Assembly (NCBI GenBank): GCA_023398615.1 | Contig: JAEWSD010000073.1 | Span: 1-15,893, forward strand | Source of the DNA: Bacillota bacterium | GTDB lineage: Bacteria; Bacillota; Clostridia; Lachnospirales; Lachnospiraceae | Direction: 5' to 3' | DNA length: 15,893 bases | Part shown: one piece after another, positions 1-6,743 of the stretch | How the letters are laid out: the number at the start of each line of letters is the position of its first letter | Numbering within the stretch: the first letter of the stretch is position 1 | The notes under the pieces: model-generated | Databases searched by the model: none | Told to the model about the DNA's origin: nothing | What the model saw: only the letters and a program-made list of their open reading frames with translations | Program-made: the position numbers and the translations under genes

Positions 1-797
1 GCTATGTATTTCGAATCCTGAATACTGCATAGTATGATACCTGCAATATATGCTCCGGTAATATCGGCAATACCGAAATATTTCTCCGCCGCATAGGAAA
101 GGACAAAGCAAAGGACTAATCCAAAGATCGGAATACGTCTGGTATGCGGATATCTCCGGTCCAACCTTTTAAAGATGTAATAGATTGCAGCACCCACTAC
201 AGCACTGAACAGAAAGAAAAGAATTGTATTAAGAATTACATGGAACGGATTTACCTTGGGATTCTTAAAGCCTATTACAAAGGTAAGTACGATTATTCCG
301 ATCACATCATCGATAATTGCCGCACTTAATATCGTAGTCCCTACACGGCCTTTAAGATGTCCAAGCTCCCTTAATGTCTGAACCGTTATACTCACCGAAG
401 TCGCAGTCATAATCACTCCGACAAATACGGCCTTATAGAAATCCTCTGAGCCGGCCGGTGAGAAACCCCAGATGCAGGAATATAAAATGTAGCCCCCGAC
501 AAGCGGTACAAAAACACCGGAACAGGCAATCACAAATGCTATCGGACCGGTTTTCAGCAAATCGTGAAGATTGGTCTCAAGTCCCGCCAGAAACATTAAG
601 AGTACTACTCCTATCTCTGCCATTTGTATTATAAAATCACTTTGGTTTACAAGACCTAATATACTTGGCCCAATGACAAGACCTGCAATAATTTCTCCTA
701 CAACCTGCGGTGCATGAAGCTTTCTGGCTAAGATACCAAAACATTTTGCGGCAATAATAATGACCGCCAAATTTTTAAATATTATAAATGAATCCAT
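1..797 (-). CDS. CPA2-family Na+(K+)/H+ antiporter, partial (C-terminus beyond window edge)
   Basis: This is a polytopic membrane protein that should exchange Na+ or K+ for protons across the cytoplasmic membrane. About 265 codons are visible; the rest lies beyond base 1. The N-terminus reads as a chain of hydrophobic helices with typical Kef/NapA-type segments: HAPQVVGEIIAGLVIGPSILG near residues 27-47, a MFLAGLE segment, and the paired acidic site AAIIDDVIGI. The Asp-Asp pair is the ion-binding signature of electrogenic CPA2 exchangers such as NapA and NhaA, while Kef channels usually carry Gln-Asp there (family knowledge). The ATG at 797 is chosen because AAGGGTGG lies 6 nt upstream; an in-frame GTG at 806 would overlap that ribosome binding site. 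The gene is divergent from a CRP-family regulator, with a shared operator-like palindrome between them. The transported cation cannot be decided from sequence. Whether a C-terminal RCK/TrkA domain follows is not visible. Confidence 0.9.
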   Translation of the reverse strand, partial: MDSFIIFKNLAVIIIAAKCFGILARKLHAPQVVGEIIAGLVIGPSILGLVNQSDFIIQMAEIGVVLLMFLAGLETNLHDLLKTGPIAFVIACSGVFVPLVGGYILYSCIWGFSPAGSEDFYKAVFVGVIMTATSVSITVQTLRELGHLKGRVGTTILSAAIIDDVIGIIVLTFVIGFKNPKVNPFHVILNTILFFLFSAVVGAAIYYIFKRLDRRYPHTRRIPIFGLVLCFVLSYAAEKYFGIADITGAYIAGIILCSIQDSKYI

Positions 798-831
798 ATA
801 CGCCACCCTTTCTCTTAATCATATATCATTT

Positions 832-860
832 ATTATAACAAAAAACAAAAAAAATAATGT
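832..860 (-). promoter_or_regulatory. Predicted promoter of the antiporter gene
   Basis: On the minus strand a perfect TATAAT lies at 837-832. At the matching -35 position (860-855) there is only ACATTA, a poor match to TTGACA. A good -10 without a -35 is typical of activator-dependent promoters. The expected start point is near 825, giving a leader of about 28 nt. The palindrome at 858-873 is then centred about 40.5 bp upstream, the class II activator position for CRP/FNR proteins. Confidence 0.5.
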
Positions 861-873
861 TGCAACAGCAACA
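858..873. promoter_or_regulatory. Operator-like inverted repeat TGTTGC-N4-GCAACA, probable CRP/FNR-family binding site
   Basis: The sequence TGTTGCAACAGCAACA is a perfect inverted repeat with 6-bp arms and a 4-bp centre. This is the size and symmetry of CRP/FNR dimer sites (family consensus roughly TGTGA-N6-TCACA or TTGAT-N4-ATCAA), but the arm sequence is different. It lies in the 100-bp gap between the divergent antiporter and the CRP-family regulator, overlapping the -35 zone of the former and the -35/-10 spacer of the latter. It could therefore activate the antiporter while repressing the regulator's own gene. Binding by the neighbouring regulator is inference from position. Confidence 0.6.
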
Positions 874-877
874 CAGA

Positions 878-883
878 TATAAT
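878..883 (+). promoter_or_regulatory. Predicted -10 element of the CRP-family regulator gene
   Basis: A perfect TATAAT lies at 878-883 on the plus strand, about 38 bp before the ATG at 921. No convincing -35 is present (TAATGT at 855-860). The palindrome at 858-873 fills the spacer, where a bound protein would block RNA polymerase, which suggests negative autoregulation. Confidence 0.4.
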
Positions 884-920
884 AAAATAGAATTAAAAAT
901 TGAAAGGCACGTGTGTTATA

Positions 921-1589
921 ATGATTGAATATCTGGAAAAACATCCTTTGTTTTCAGGTATTGATAAGGATGATATTAAGAAACTTCTGAATTGTTTAAC
1001 CGTAAATAAAAAAAGCTATAGAAAAGATGAATATATTATTAAAATCGGCTCTGACATTAATGATATCGGCCTCCCCCTGACCGGCCGTATATTTATGGAG
1101 AAAGAGGATTATTCGGGCAATCATTATTTTTATACGGAGATACAACAGGATTATCTCTTCGGTGAGGTCTTTATCTGCCCGGATTCGTGCAGCAGTACTG
1201 TCAATTACCGAGCCATCACGGATTGTACCATACTGTTTATTAAGTATGATACAATATTGCATACCTGCAAGAACAACTGCAGGTGCCATCAGATATTAAT
1301 CGGTAATCTTATTAATCTTATCGCATTCAAAAGCAGGTGTCTGATGGATAAAATTGAGATCATTTCAAAGAAGTCAATTCGTGAACGCATTATGACTTAT
1401 CTGTCGCTGTTGTCCCAAAAACAGCACAGCCACGTCGTAACCTCACCGTTAAACCATAAGGAACTGGCAGGCTTTCTGTGTGTAAACAGAAGCTCCATGC
1501 TTCGTGAATTGAACTATATGAAGGAAGCAAACCTGATAGATTTTAACAGGAACACCTATACCATAAGCCGCAGCGAACCTAACCCGTAG
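921..1589 (+). CDS. CRP/FNR-family transcriptional regulator, cysteine-rich
   Basis: A 222-residue protein of normal CRP/FNR length. Residues about 5-110 form the cyclic-nucleotide-binding-like beta-barrel, starting with the family hallmark HPLFSGI (8-14). A long dimerisation helix follows at about 115-150. A winged helix-turn-helix covers about 175-215, with LNHKELAGFLCVNRSSMLRE as the recognition region. The cAMP phosphate-binding signature (GE...R.A) is not clearly preserved, so cAMP may not be the ligand. The protein has nine cysteines: C25, C86, C90, C102, C116, C120, C122, C140 and C187. The cluster CKNNCRC at 116-122 might bind metal or sense redox (inference). I prefer the ATG at 921 because the protein then begins as family members do; AAAGG lies 13 nt upstream, which is long. 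An in-frame TTG at 900 has no ribosome binding site. The likely targets are its own promoter and the divergent antiporter. Confidence 0.88.
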   Translation: MIEYLEKHPLFSGIDKDDIKKLLNCLTVNKKSYRKDEYIIKIGSDINDIGLPLTGRIFMEKEDYSGNHYFYTEIQQDYLFGEVFICPDSCSSTVNYRAITDCTILFIKYDTILHTCKNNCRCHQILIGNLINLIAFKSRCLMDKIEIISKKSIRERIMTYLSLLSQKQHSHVVTSPLNHKELAGFLCVNRSSMLRELNYMKEANLIDFNRNTYTISRSEPNP

Positions 1590-1604
1590 GTTAGATTCGC
1601 TGCG
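1569..1604. terminator. Hairpin overlapping the 3' end of the CRP-family gene
   Basis: Arms CGCAGCGAA and CTAACC pair with GGTTAG and TTCGCTGCG, giving 15 bp interrupted by one C/A mismatch and a 4-nt loop. The regulator's TAG stop (1587-1589) lies at the loop. The U-rich tail is poor on the plus strand (TATTATAT, then a T-run only near 1620) and absent on the minus strand. It probably ends or stabilises the convergent transcripts from both sides, but it is not a textbook intrinsic terminator. Confidence 0.6.
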
Positions 1605-1640
1605 TATTATATGAATTCACTTTTTTCCCCGTCCGATTCT

Positions 1641-2306
1641 TTAAAGCTCCTCGTTTTCACCTGTGACCTTGCCGCAGGATATTTCCAGGTTGCCGTTCCT
1701 GCAGCGAAGCTCGTCGAGGAATTCTTTCTCTTCCGCCGGATTCTTCAGTCTGATAAGATAATCCAGTTTATATAAGCTCCCCATATTCGTAGTTCTAACC
1801 TTAACCAGTTCATATTTCTTCGTATATTTGTCAAATAAATCATCAAAGATTCCGGTATAGTCCAATCCTTCCGGTATGGTAACCTTTAGTTCCTTCTCCT
1901 TCTGATGCGGTTCTCCGAACCCCGTAATGTTATAAAGAATACTTACGGTACCGATAATTAAGACAAATAATCCTGCCGCTGCCAGGTAGCCGGTTCCGGT
2001 TGCCAGTCCGACGGCCATTGCCAGGAAGACACTATTTATCTCTTTTGCATTGCCCGGTACCGAGCGGAACCTTACCAGACTGAACGCTCCCATAACCGCC
2101 ACTCCGGTTCCAAGATTACCGTTTACAAGCATAATGACCATCTGAACAATTGCAGGCAGCAGTGCAATCGTTATTACGAAGCCCTTGCTGCTTCTGCCGA
2201 TGAAGCTGTGAAGCCATGCTATCACCGCTCCTAATAGTACGGAGCAGGTCGTACAGACGAGAAATGTTGTGATTGAAAAATAATCTCCTAAAACAGAATA
2301 AAACAT
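1641..2306 (-). CDS. DUF4956-family membrane protein
   Basis: A 221-residue protein with about four hydrophobic helices in the first 125 residues (about 10-35, 42-63, 88-108 and 110-126), then a soluble alpha/beta C-terminal domain of about 95 residues. The segment GTGVAVMGAFSLVRFRSVPG between helices 2 and 3 is the conserved core of DUF4956. Proteins of this family are usually encoded beside VTC-domain polyphosphate polymerases, as here. The function is unknown; the C-terminal part may interact with the soluble partner (inference). The ATG at 2306 lies 3 nt after the stop of the upstream gene, and its AAAGGGGG ribosome binding site sits in the end of that gene, so translation is probably coupled. 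It is the last gene of a two-gene operon converging on the CRP-family gene. Confidence 0.85.
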   Translation of the reverse strand: MFYSVLGDYFSITTFLVCTTCSVLLGAVIAWLHSFIGRSSKGFVITIALLPAIVQMVIMLVNGNLGTGVAVMGAFSLVRFRSVPGNAKEINSVFLAMAVGLATGTGYLAAAGLFVLIIGTVSILYNITGFGEPHQKEKELKVTIPEGLDYTGIFDDLFDKYTKKYELVKVRTTNMGSLYKLDYLIRLKNPAEEKEFLDELRCRNGNLEISCGKVTGENEEL

Positions 2307-2309
2307 AGT

Positions 2310-3032
2310 TTATGCCCCCTTTTTATTGTTATCCTTCTTTTGCAGTTCCAACAACTGATACCCTCTTCCGTACTTGGAGAAGGAAGCCGGATATATTTTA
2401 AGCTCATCCAGTATGCGGGAAAGCCAGACGGGTATTGCCCCCGGCACCTTAATCTCCATCAGCCGCCGGCCCTCTTCCAGCATAGTATTACCCCATGAAC
2501 CGCCGGACAGACGTAACTCTTCTTCCCGCCATAGAATATCACGGTCGAAGGTAATCCGGAGTCCCGTATCCTCCTTACTGTACATTGCGGTACGATCATA
2601 GGAGATATACATAGAAGGTACCAGTTCCTTATAAAATTTAATACACCAGTTAATTTCCCTGGCAATCTGTGTCGGATACGGAAGCGTTTCCCTGTCATAC
2701 AGGTAGCGTTCTGCTGAGGACAGTTCCATCCTCTCACGCCTTTTATAAACAATGCCCTTATATTTCTTTTTCAGCTCTACAAATACCGTATCACCGTCAG
2801 TCGGCGTGCCGTAGCTTCTAAGCCTTAATTTTTCTTTATAAACCGGTCTTTCCAGGGAGTTGCGGACCAGCAAACGGCTGGGTGTGTCAAAATATATGTT
2901 ACAGATCATGACTTTTCCGTATTTATCGATACTAAGCCTTCCTTGCAGCTGCTGTCTAAGCAGCTTATACTGCAGCTCATTTATCAAATATTTCTTCTCG
3001 TATCTTTGAAACGTTCCCTGGTATTCATTCAT
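2310..3032 (-). CDS. VTC-domain polyphosphate polymerase-like protein
   Basis: A 240-residue single-domain protein of the triphosphate-tunnel family related to the catalytic VTC4 domain of yeast, which makes polyphosphate from ATP. The expected basic and acidic strands are visible: RYEKKYLI at 10-17, IYFDTP at 46-51, KEKLRLRSY at 66-74, FVELKKKYKGIVYKRR at 84-99, SYDRTAM at 144-150, RITFDRD at 159-165, LMEIKVPG at 191-198 and the C-terminal SFSKYGRGYQ at 217-226. These Lys, Arg and Glu residues line the tunnel and bind phosphate and metal in the family. There is no membrane segment; the partner DUF4956 protein would supply the membrane anchor. The start is supported by a near-perfect AGGAGGGGG (3048-3040) 7 nt upstream. 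Catalytic activity has been shown for eukaryotic VTC4; bacterial members are assigned by homology. Confidence 0.87.
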   Translation of the reverse strand: MNEYQGTFQRYEKKYLINELQYKLLRQQLQGRLSIDKYGKVMICNIYFDTPSRLLVRNSLERPVYKEKLRLRSYGTPTDGDTVFVELKKKYKGIVYKRRERMELSSAERYLYDRETLPYPTQIAREINWCIKFYKELVPSMYISYDRTAMYSKEDTGLRITFDRDILWREEELRLSGGSWGNTMLEEGRRLMEIKVPGAIPVWLSRILDELKIYPASFSKYGRGYQLLELQKKDNNKKGA

Positions 3033-3074
3033 TTAAATTCCCCCTCCTGTGAAACTGCACTGATAATTCACCAC

Positions 3075-3080
3075 ATTATA
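3075..3080 (-). promoter_or_regulatory. Possible -10 element for the polyphosphate polymerase operon
   Basis: A perfect TATAAT on the minus strand at 3080-3075 lies about 43 bp upstream of the ATG at 3032. The best -35-like sequence (CAGACA at 3108-3103) is 22 bp away, too far for a standard promoter, so this is weak. The rest of 3050-3229 shows no other clear signal. Confidence 0.35.
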
Positions 3081-3229
3081 CCTATATATTCCGGAATCCC
3101 CCTGTCTGTTACCGTTATTTTTTGCTTTATCGGCAAAAGAAACGACATATTTTACCTTTTTACATTCATACTGGTGCTTTTACTATCATATCCCAAATCT
3201 TACCAAAATACAATTTGGATTTATATTTT

Positions 3230-3270
3230 AAAAAAGAGTTAGTGTCCTATATCAGAAATAGGAAACTAAC
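3230..3270 (-). terminator. Intrinsic terminator of the Trk potassium operon
   Basis: On the minus strand GTTAGTTTCCTAT pairs with ATAGGACACTAAC (12 of 13 bp) across a 7-nt loop and is followed by TCTTTTTT. It lies 20 bp after the stop of the OB-fold gene, so it closes the operon running from about 7168 to 3230. Confidence 0.88.
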
Positions 3271-3290
3271 CCTTCTTACTTTAAATGAAT

Positions 3291-3788
3291 TCAAAATGAA
3301 TTTTTGATTATTTTATTACTGAACATGGATAGCAGTAAGGCAACAATGATGACTACGGACGCACAAACAATTTTTGAGAACTTTACCTCATCCTTTACAT
3401 TGTACCCTTCTTTTACTACCTCAATCGAATTGCAGTGCAGATCCGCCTCTCCTCCATGCTCCCGGCAGGCTCTGTAAAAGACTCCACTTGCCTTTACTGT
3501 ATCACCTATCCGTTTGTAGCCTCCGTAATACCGCACCTTATCGGCTTCCTCCTTATCCATCCATATGCCTATCGCATTCGTTCCGTCATTGATATTGATC
3601 CATGTATGGCTGCCTCTGTCCATGCGCTCACCGATCACTTCGCCCTGAACCGTGAGTTCTTTGCCGTCCAGCTCCTTGGCATTTTCAATTAATTCATTCA
3701 ATTCATAAACGGAATCTGCTTTTACATTGATGGAAAGAGCAGATATTATTATTCCTGTAAGTATCAATGTTTTAACAATTTTAAACAT
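3291..3788 (-). CDS. Exported OB-fold protein with C-terminal membrane anchor
   Basis: A 165-residue protein. Residues 1-24 look like a signal peptide (basic start, hydrophobic core, VKA before DS). Residues about 42-125 form a small OB-fold of the tRNA-anti-like type: GKELTVQGEVIGERM (42-56), TWININDGTNAIGIWM (62-77), YKRIGDTVKASGVFYR (91-106). A hydrophobic helix at 138-157 is followed by Lys-rich residues, which would anchor it with the OB domain outside the cell. C108 and C119 could form a disulfide. The gene overlaps the end of trkH by 25 nt and is the last gene of the K+ operon; GGAGGAGG lies about 12 nt before the ATG inside trkH. OB-folds bind nucleic acid or oligosaccharide, so the ligand is open. 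A role in K+ uptake is suggested only by the gene order. Confidence 0.75.
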   Translation of the reverse strand: MFKIVKTLILTGIIISALSINVKADSVYELNELIENAKELDGKELTVQGEVIGERMDRGSHTWININDGTNAIGIWMDKEEADKVRYYGGYKRIGDTVKASGVFYRACREHGGEADLHCNSIEVVKEGYNVKDEVKFSKIVCASVVIIVALLLSMFSNKIIKNSF

Positions 3789-5302
3789 GCTTTAGACAAA
3801 CCTCCTCCAATGAAACCGATCAGAGCAAATACCGAAAGAAATTCCAGCCTTCCCAAATACATGGCAATGATGTAGTAAATCTTCATGGCGGCCGGCATAG
3901 AGGGTGCCGTAACTCCAATGCTCAATCCTACATTGCCTGTGACGGAAGCCGATTCAAAGGCCGCATTCGAAAGGGAATATCCGTAAAAAGTTCCAAGCAA
4001 AGTACCGGTAATAAACGTTACCCCATAGCAGCAGATAATAATTGCAGCGGATTTTACTATATTATCTTCTAAAAGCCGGTCCTTAATATGATGATATTTA
4101 TACACCTTCATATTTCTTTCGGAAGAAATCAGCCGGCCAACATCCATAATCAGGCCTTTGCATACAATTCCGACTCTTAAGCCTTTAAACCCGCCCGCCG
4201 TAGAACATGCGGAGCCGCCGATCAGCATAACGACTGTCAGGATTAAGATGCCGAAATCTCCCCATTCCAGAGCAAACTGTCTTGCATAAACAGAGCCAAA
4301 CCCTGTTGTTGTATGGGCAGAAAGCACATTAAATATGATTCTGCGCATGCCGGCAACAGCATCCGGATATATATGCAGTTTTGACAGTCCCCAAAGTGCA
4401 AGAATGCAGGCGGTAAATGAAGTAATGAAAAAGCTCTGGACTTCAATATTCTTTACTATCTCTTTACTCTTGCCCTGCCATACCGCATAATGTAAGCCAA
4501 AATTAAAGGAACCCAGTATAAATATAATCATAGAAGCCATTTCATACAGCAAACTATGATAATACATGATATTCTGAGTATTCGGTGCAAAACCGCCCGT
4601 ACTCCAGGATGATTCGAATATATATAATGCATGTAAAAATGCAGAAACCGGTTTTAAACCTATTGTCATACCAATTACCCATAATGCTGCCGTCCCGATT
4701 AACAGATATATAATGCTAATCTTCCAGATATGCCTGGCAGTGCCTCTTACATTGGGAAGCAGTTCAATATCTTTTCCTTCCCCGACATACATTTTATATG
4801 CTCCTCCGATTTCTTTTGTCAGAAAGGAAAGGGCCAGAACAACAATTCCCTGGCCTCCGATAAAAGTCAAAAGATGTCTCCACATATTTAAGCTATTTGA
4901 AATGTGATCCAGATCCTGTGTCAGAACCAAACCTGTTGTCGTAAAACCGCTCATTACATCAAAACATGCATCCAGCATTGACTGTGTATGACCGCTCAGC
5001 CTGTAAGGAATCGCACACAAAATCATGATTACAACCCATGACAAAGCGGCAACGGCAAATCCATGCTTCCATTGAACTTTCAATTTGTCCGCTTTTGTTC
5101 TTCTGCCGGACAGAATCAGTACGAATCCTGTTATGAGTGATACTGCGCAGCTAATCATAAAATCCAGCATCGGGTTCCACTCTCCGAAAAGAATTGAAGT
5201 AATAATCGGAATTAACATAATAGCAGCTGCAATTAGTACAATATATCCTGTATAGTAACTGATAATTTCCATATTGTATGCTCTGTTTTTCATCCTGCCC
5301 AT
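3764..5302 (-). CDS. trkH: TrkH/KtrB-family potassium channel subunit
   Basis: A 512-residue polytopic membrane protein, the K+-conducting subunit of a Trk/Ktr system. The four selectivity-filter loops expected from the 4 x (M-P-M) fold can be seen: SGFTTTGL at 118-125, SSWSTGGFAP at 231-240, HTTTGFG at 330-336 and SVTGNVGLS at 453-461. The intramembrane gating loop after the third pore helix is present as GGSACSTAGGFKGLR at 362-376. Length is near the family norm of about 450-500. The ATG at 5302 begins 4 nt after the stop of the upstream micropeptide and has no strong ribosome binding site, so translation probably depends on re-initiation. Further in-frame ATGs follow at codons 4 and 11. 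The two RCK subunits encoded upstream should form the cytoplasmic gating ring. I use the trkH symbol by family; KtrB-type Na+ coupling is not excluded. Confidence 0.93.
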   Translation of the reverse strand: MGRMKNRAYNMEIISYYTGYIVLIAAAIMLIPIITSILFGEWNPMLDFMISCAVSLITGFVLILSGRRTKADKLKVQWKHGFAVAALSWVVIMILCAIPYRLSGHTQSMLDACFDVMSGFTTTGLVLTQDLDHISNSLNMWRHLLTFIGGQGIVVLALSFLTKEIGGAYKMYVGEGKDIELLPNVRGTARHIWKISIIYLLIGTAALWVIGMTIGLKPVSAFLHALYIFESSWSTGGFAPNTQNIMYYHSLLYEMASMIIFILGSFNFGLHYAVWQGKSKEIVKNIEVQSFFITSFTACILALWGLSKLHIYPDAVAGMRRIIFNVLSAHTTTGFGSVYARQFALEWGDFGILILTVVMLIGGSACSTAGGFKGLRVGIVCKGLIMDVGRLISSERNMKVYKYHHIKDRLLEDNIVKSAAIIICCYGVTFITGTLLGTFYGYSLSNAAFESASVTGNVGLSIGVTAPSMPAAMKIYYIIAMYLGRLEFLSVFALIGFIGGGLSKACLKLLKH

Positions 5303-5306
5303 CCAT

Positions 5307-5411
5307 TCACACCATAATAATTACTGCGGCGGCAAAAATAACAATAAGATATGCCGATACCGCAAACCCTTCGAATAATATCCCTTTTATTTCACTCTTC
5401 CTAATACCCAT
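5307..5411 (-). CDS. 34-residue single-span membrane micropeptide between trkA and trkH
   Basis: A short open reading frame of 34 codons plus TGA. The N-terminus is basic and soluble (MGIRKSEIKG), followed by an almost wholly hydrophobic stretch from about residue 11 to 34 (ILFEGFAVSAYLIVIFAAAV and on), with one buried acidic residue, E14. This predicts one helix with the N-terminus inside. The ATG at 5411 overlaps the last 25 nt of the trkA-like gene in another frame, and GGGGGAA lies about 8 nt upstream as ribosome binding site. Its TGA is 4 nt before the trkH ATG. Size and layout recall KdpF, the small stabilising peptide of the Kdp ATPase, but I see no sequence identity to claim homology. 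It would most simply be an accessory subunit of TrkH, or a leader that couples trkH translation to trkA. No experimental support; I do not recognise a family. Confidence 0.62.
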   Translation of the reverse strand: MGIRKSEIKGILFEGFAVSAYLIVIFAAAVIIMV

Positions 5412-6079
5412 TTTCTATTTCCCCCATCATATAATTCCGATATGAAAGCTGAAAGCACAGATTTATTTGTTATGATTACTGCTTTATCATTTGGCAGTAT
5501 TAGGGTATTCCCCCTTGGATAGATGACACTTTCCCCATGCAATACGGATACAAATACACACTCCTCCGGAAGTGTCAGGTCCCTTATCATCTTATTGCAC
5601 CAGATATTATTCTCTTTTATTAATAGTTCGGCTATAACCATAGAACCCCGTTCCAGGGTGGCAATAATCCGATAATCGTCTTTCTCAAAGGAGTACTCTA
5701 TCAAATTAGCAATTACTTCCGTACTGCATACCGTATTATCAATTCCAAGTTTTTTAAACATAACCGTATTTTTCGGGTTATTTACACGTGCAATCGTCTT
5801 CATGGAAGGAAAGCTTAATTTAGCAATCTGACAGATGACCAGGTTTTCTTCATCCGTTCCGGTCACTGCCGCAATAATTTCCGCATTTTCGATTCCGGCA
5901 TCCTTAAGCACCTCCAGGTTCGTACCATCTCCCCAGATGATATCCGCATCAAAATCTTCGGCAATCCTTATACAGATTTCTTTATTTCGTTCAATAAGGG
6001 TAACTTCACAGCCTCTTTCTATAAGAATCTTAAAGAGGTTATATCCTATCTTGCCTCCGCCTACTATTATTGTTTTCAT
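5387..6079 (-). CDS. trkA: TrkA/KtrA-like RCK gating subunit (second copy)
   Basis: A 230-residue cytosolic regulatory subunit. The N-terminal RCK_N domain is a Rossmann fold with GGGKIG near residues 8-13 and the ribose-binding acid in LIER at the end of the second strand, so NAD(H) or ATP/ADP binding is expected. It carries WGDGT, AVTGTDEENL and ARVNNP, all typical of TrkA. The C-terminal part from about residue 140 is an RCK_C domain, which in related proteins binds ligands such as c-di-AMP. The ATG at 6079 is preferred over the upstream in-frame ATG at 6097 because AAGGAG lies 8 nt upstream and the start overlaps the previous gene's stop as ATGA, the mark of coupled translation. With the other RCK protein it probably forms a mixed ring under TrkH. 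Confidence 0.92.
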   Translation of the reverse strand: MKTIIVGGGKIGYNLFKILIERGCEVTLIERNKEICIRIAEDFDADIIWGDGTNLEVLKDAGIENAEIIAAVTGTDEENLVICQIAKLSFPSMKTIARVNNPKNTVMFKKLGIDNTVCSTEVIANLIEYSFEKDDYRIIATLERGSMVIAELLIKENNIWCNKMIRDLTLPEECVFVSVLHGESVIYPRGNTLILPNDKAVIITNKSVLSAFISELYDGGNRKWVLGRVK

Positions 6080-6729
6080 ATAAACGTCTCCTTGCATAAA
6101 CTACTTATCAATTTCCCTTTATCATTCTTTTTGATGGTGCATACAATTCTGTCGTTATCCAGGATCCTATGGTTTTTTTGAGGCAGCCTCACCGTTCCGC
6201 CGGTAATCACAGCCGAAACGATACAGTGATACCGATCCTCAATTTCCCCTATTGTAATAGATTTTCCTTTATCAATCAGGAAATCAATAATCTCATAATT
6301 ATTGTCTAATGCCGTTATCATATCCAGATGATTAAATGGCAGCTTATTTCTTAATATTTCAATCTCATAATCTATCGGATTAATGGTACTGATACCCAAT
6401 CCGTTATAGATATAATTTCTGTCAGGATCATTTACTCTGGCAATAATTTTCGGAACCTTAAATATCTTATCGGCGATGAGTGATACCGTTATATTAATAT
6501 TATCGTCCGAAGTTACAGCTAAGAGCGCATCCGCCTGTTTTATTCCGGCTTCTGCCAGGTTATCGCTGTCGAATTCGATCCCTTTGATTCTTTGCCCATT
6601 AAAACCACTCCCCAGGATATCCAACTTATCGCCGCTTCTGTCTATAATACAGACATCATTGTCACCATCAGATAAACCTCTGGCCAGATTACTGCCCAGC
6701 CGTCCACAGCCGACTATAATTATATACAT
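6076..6729 (-). CDS. trkA: TrkA/KtrA-like RCK gating subunit (first copy)
   Basis: A 217-residue paralogue of the next gene, with the same RCK_N plus RCK_C arrangement. The dinucleotide loop is GCGRLG near residues 7-12 and the ribose acid is in IIDRS. AVTSDDNINI and IARVNDPDRNYIY match the TrkA core. The two copies are clearly divergent over most of their length, so they are distinct subunits rather than a recent duplication. The start is supported by AAAGGAGG 7 nt upstream, which overlaps the stop of the TPR gene. The stop overlaps the second copy by 4 nt (ATGA). Half-size Trk proteins encoded as a pair are consistent with a heteromeric octameric ring; that stoichiometry is inference. Confidence 0.92.
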   Translation of the reverse strand: MYIIIVGCGRLGSNLARGLSDGDNDVCIIDRSGDKLDILGSGFNGQRIKGIEFDSDNLAEAGIKQADALLAVTSDDNINITVSLIADKIFKVPKIIARVNDPDRNYIYNGLGISTINPIDYEIEILRNKLPFNHLDMITALDNNYEIIDFLIDKGKSITIGEIEDRYHCIVSAVITGGTVRLPQKNHRILDNDRIVCTIKKNDKGKLISSLCKETFI

Positions 6730-6743
6730 AACCAGACCTCCTT

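Noticed and set aside
900..920. TTG at 900 as start of the CRP-family gene.
   Set aside because: There is no ribosome binding site before it and the family alignment starts at the later ATG.
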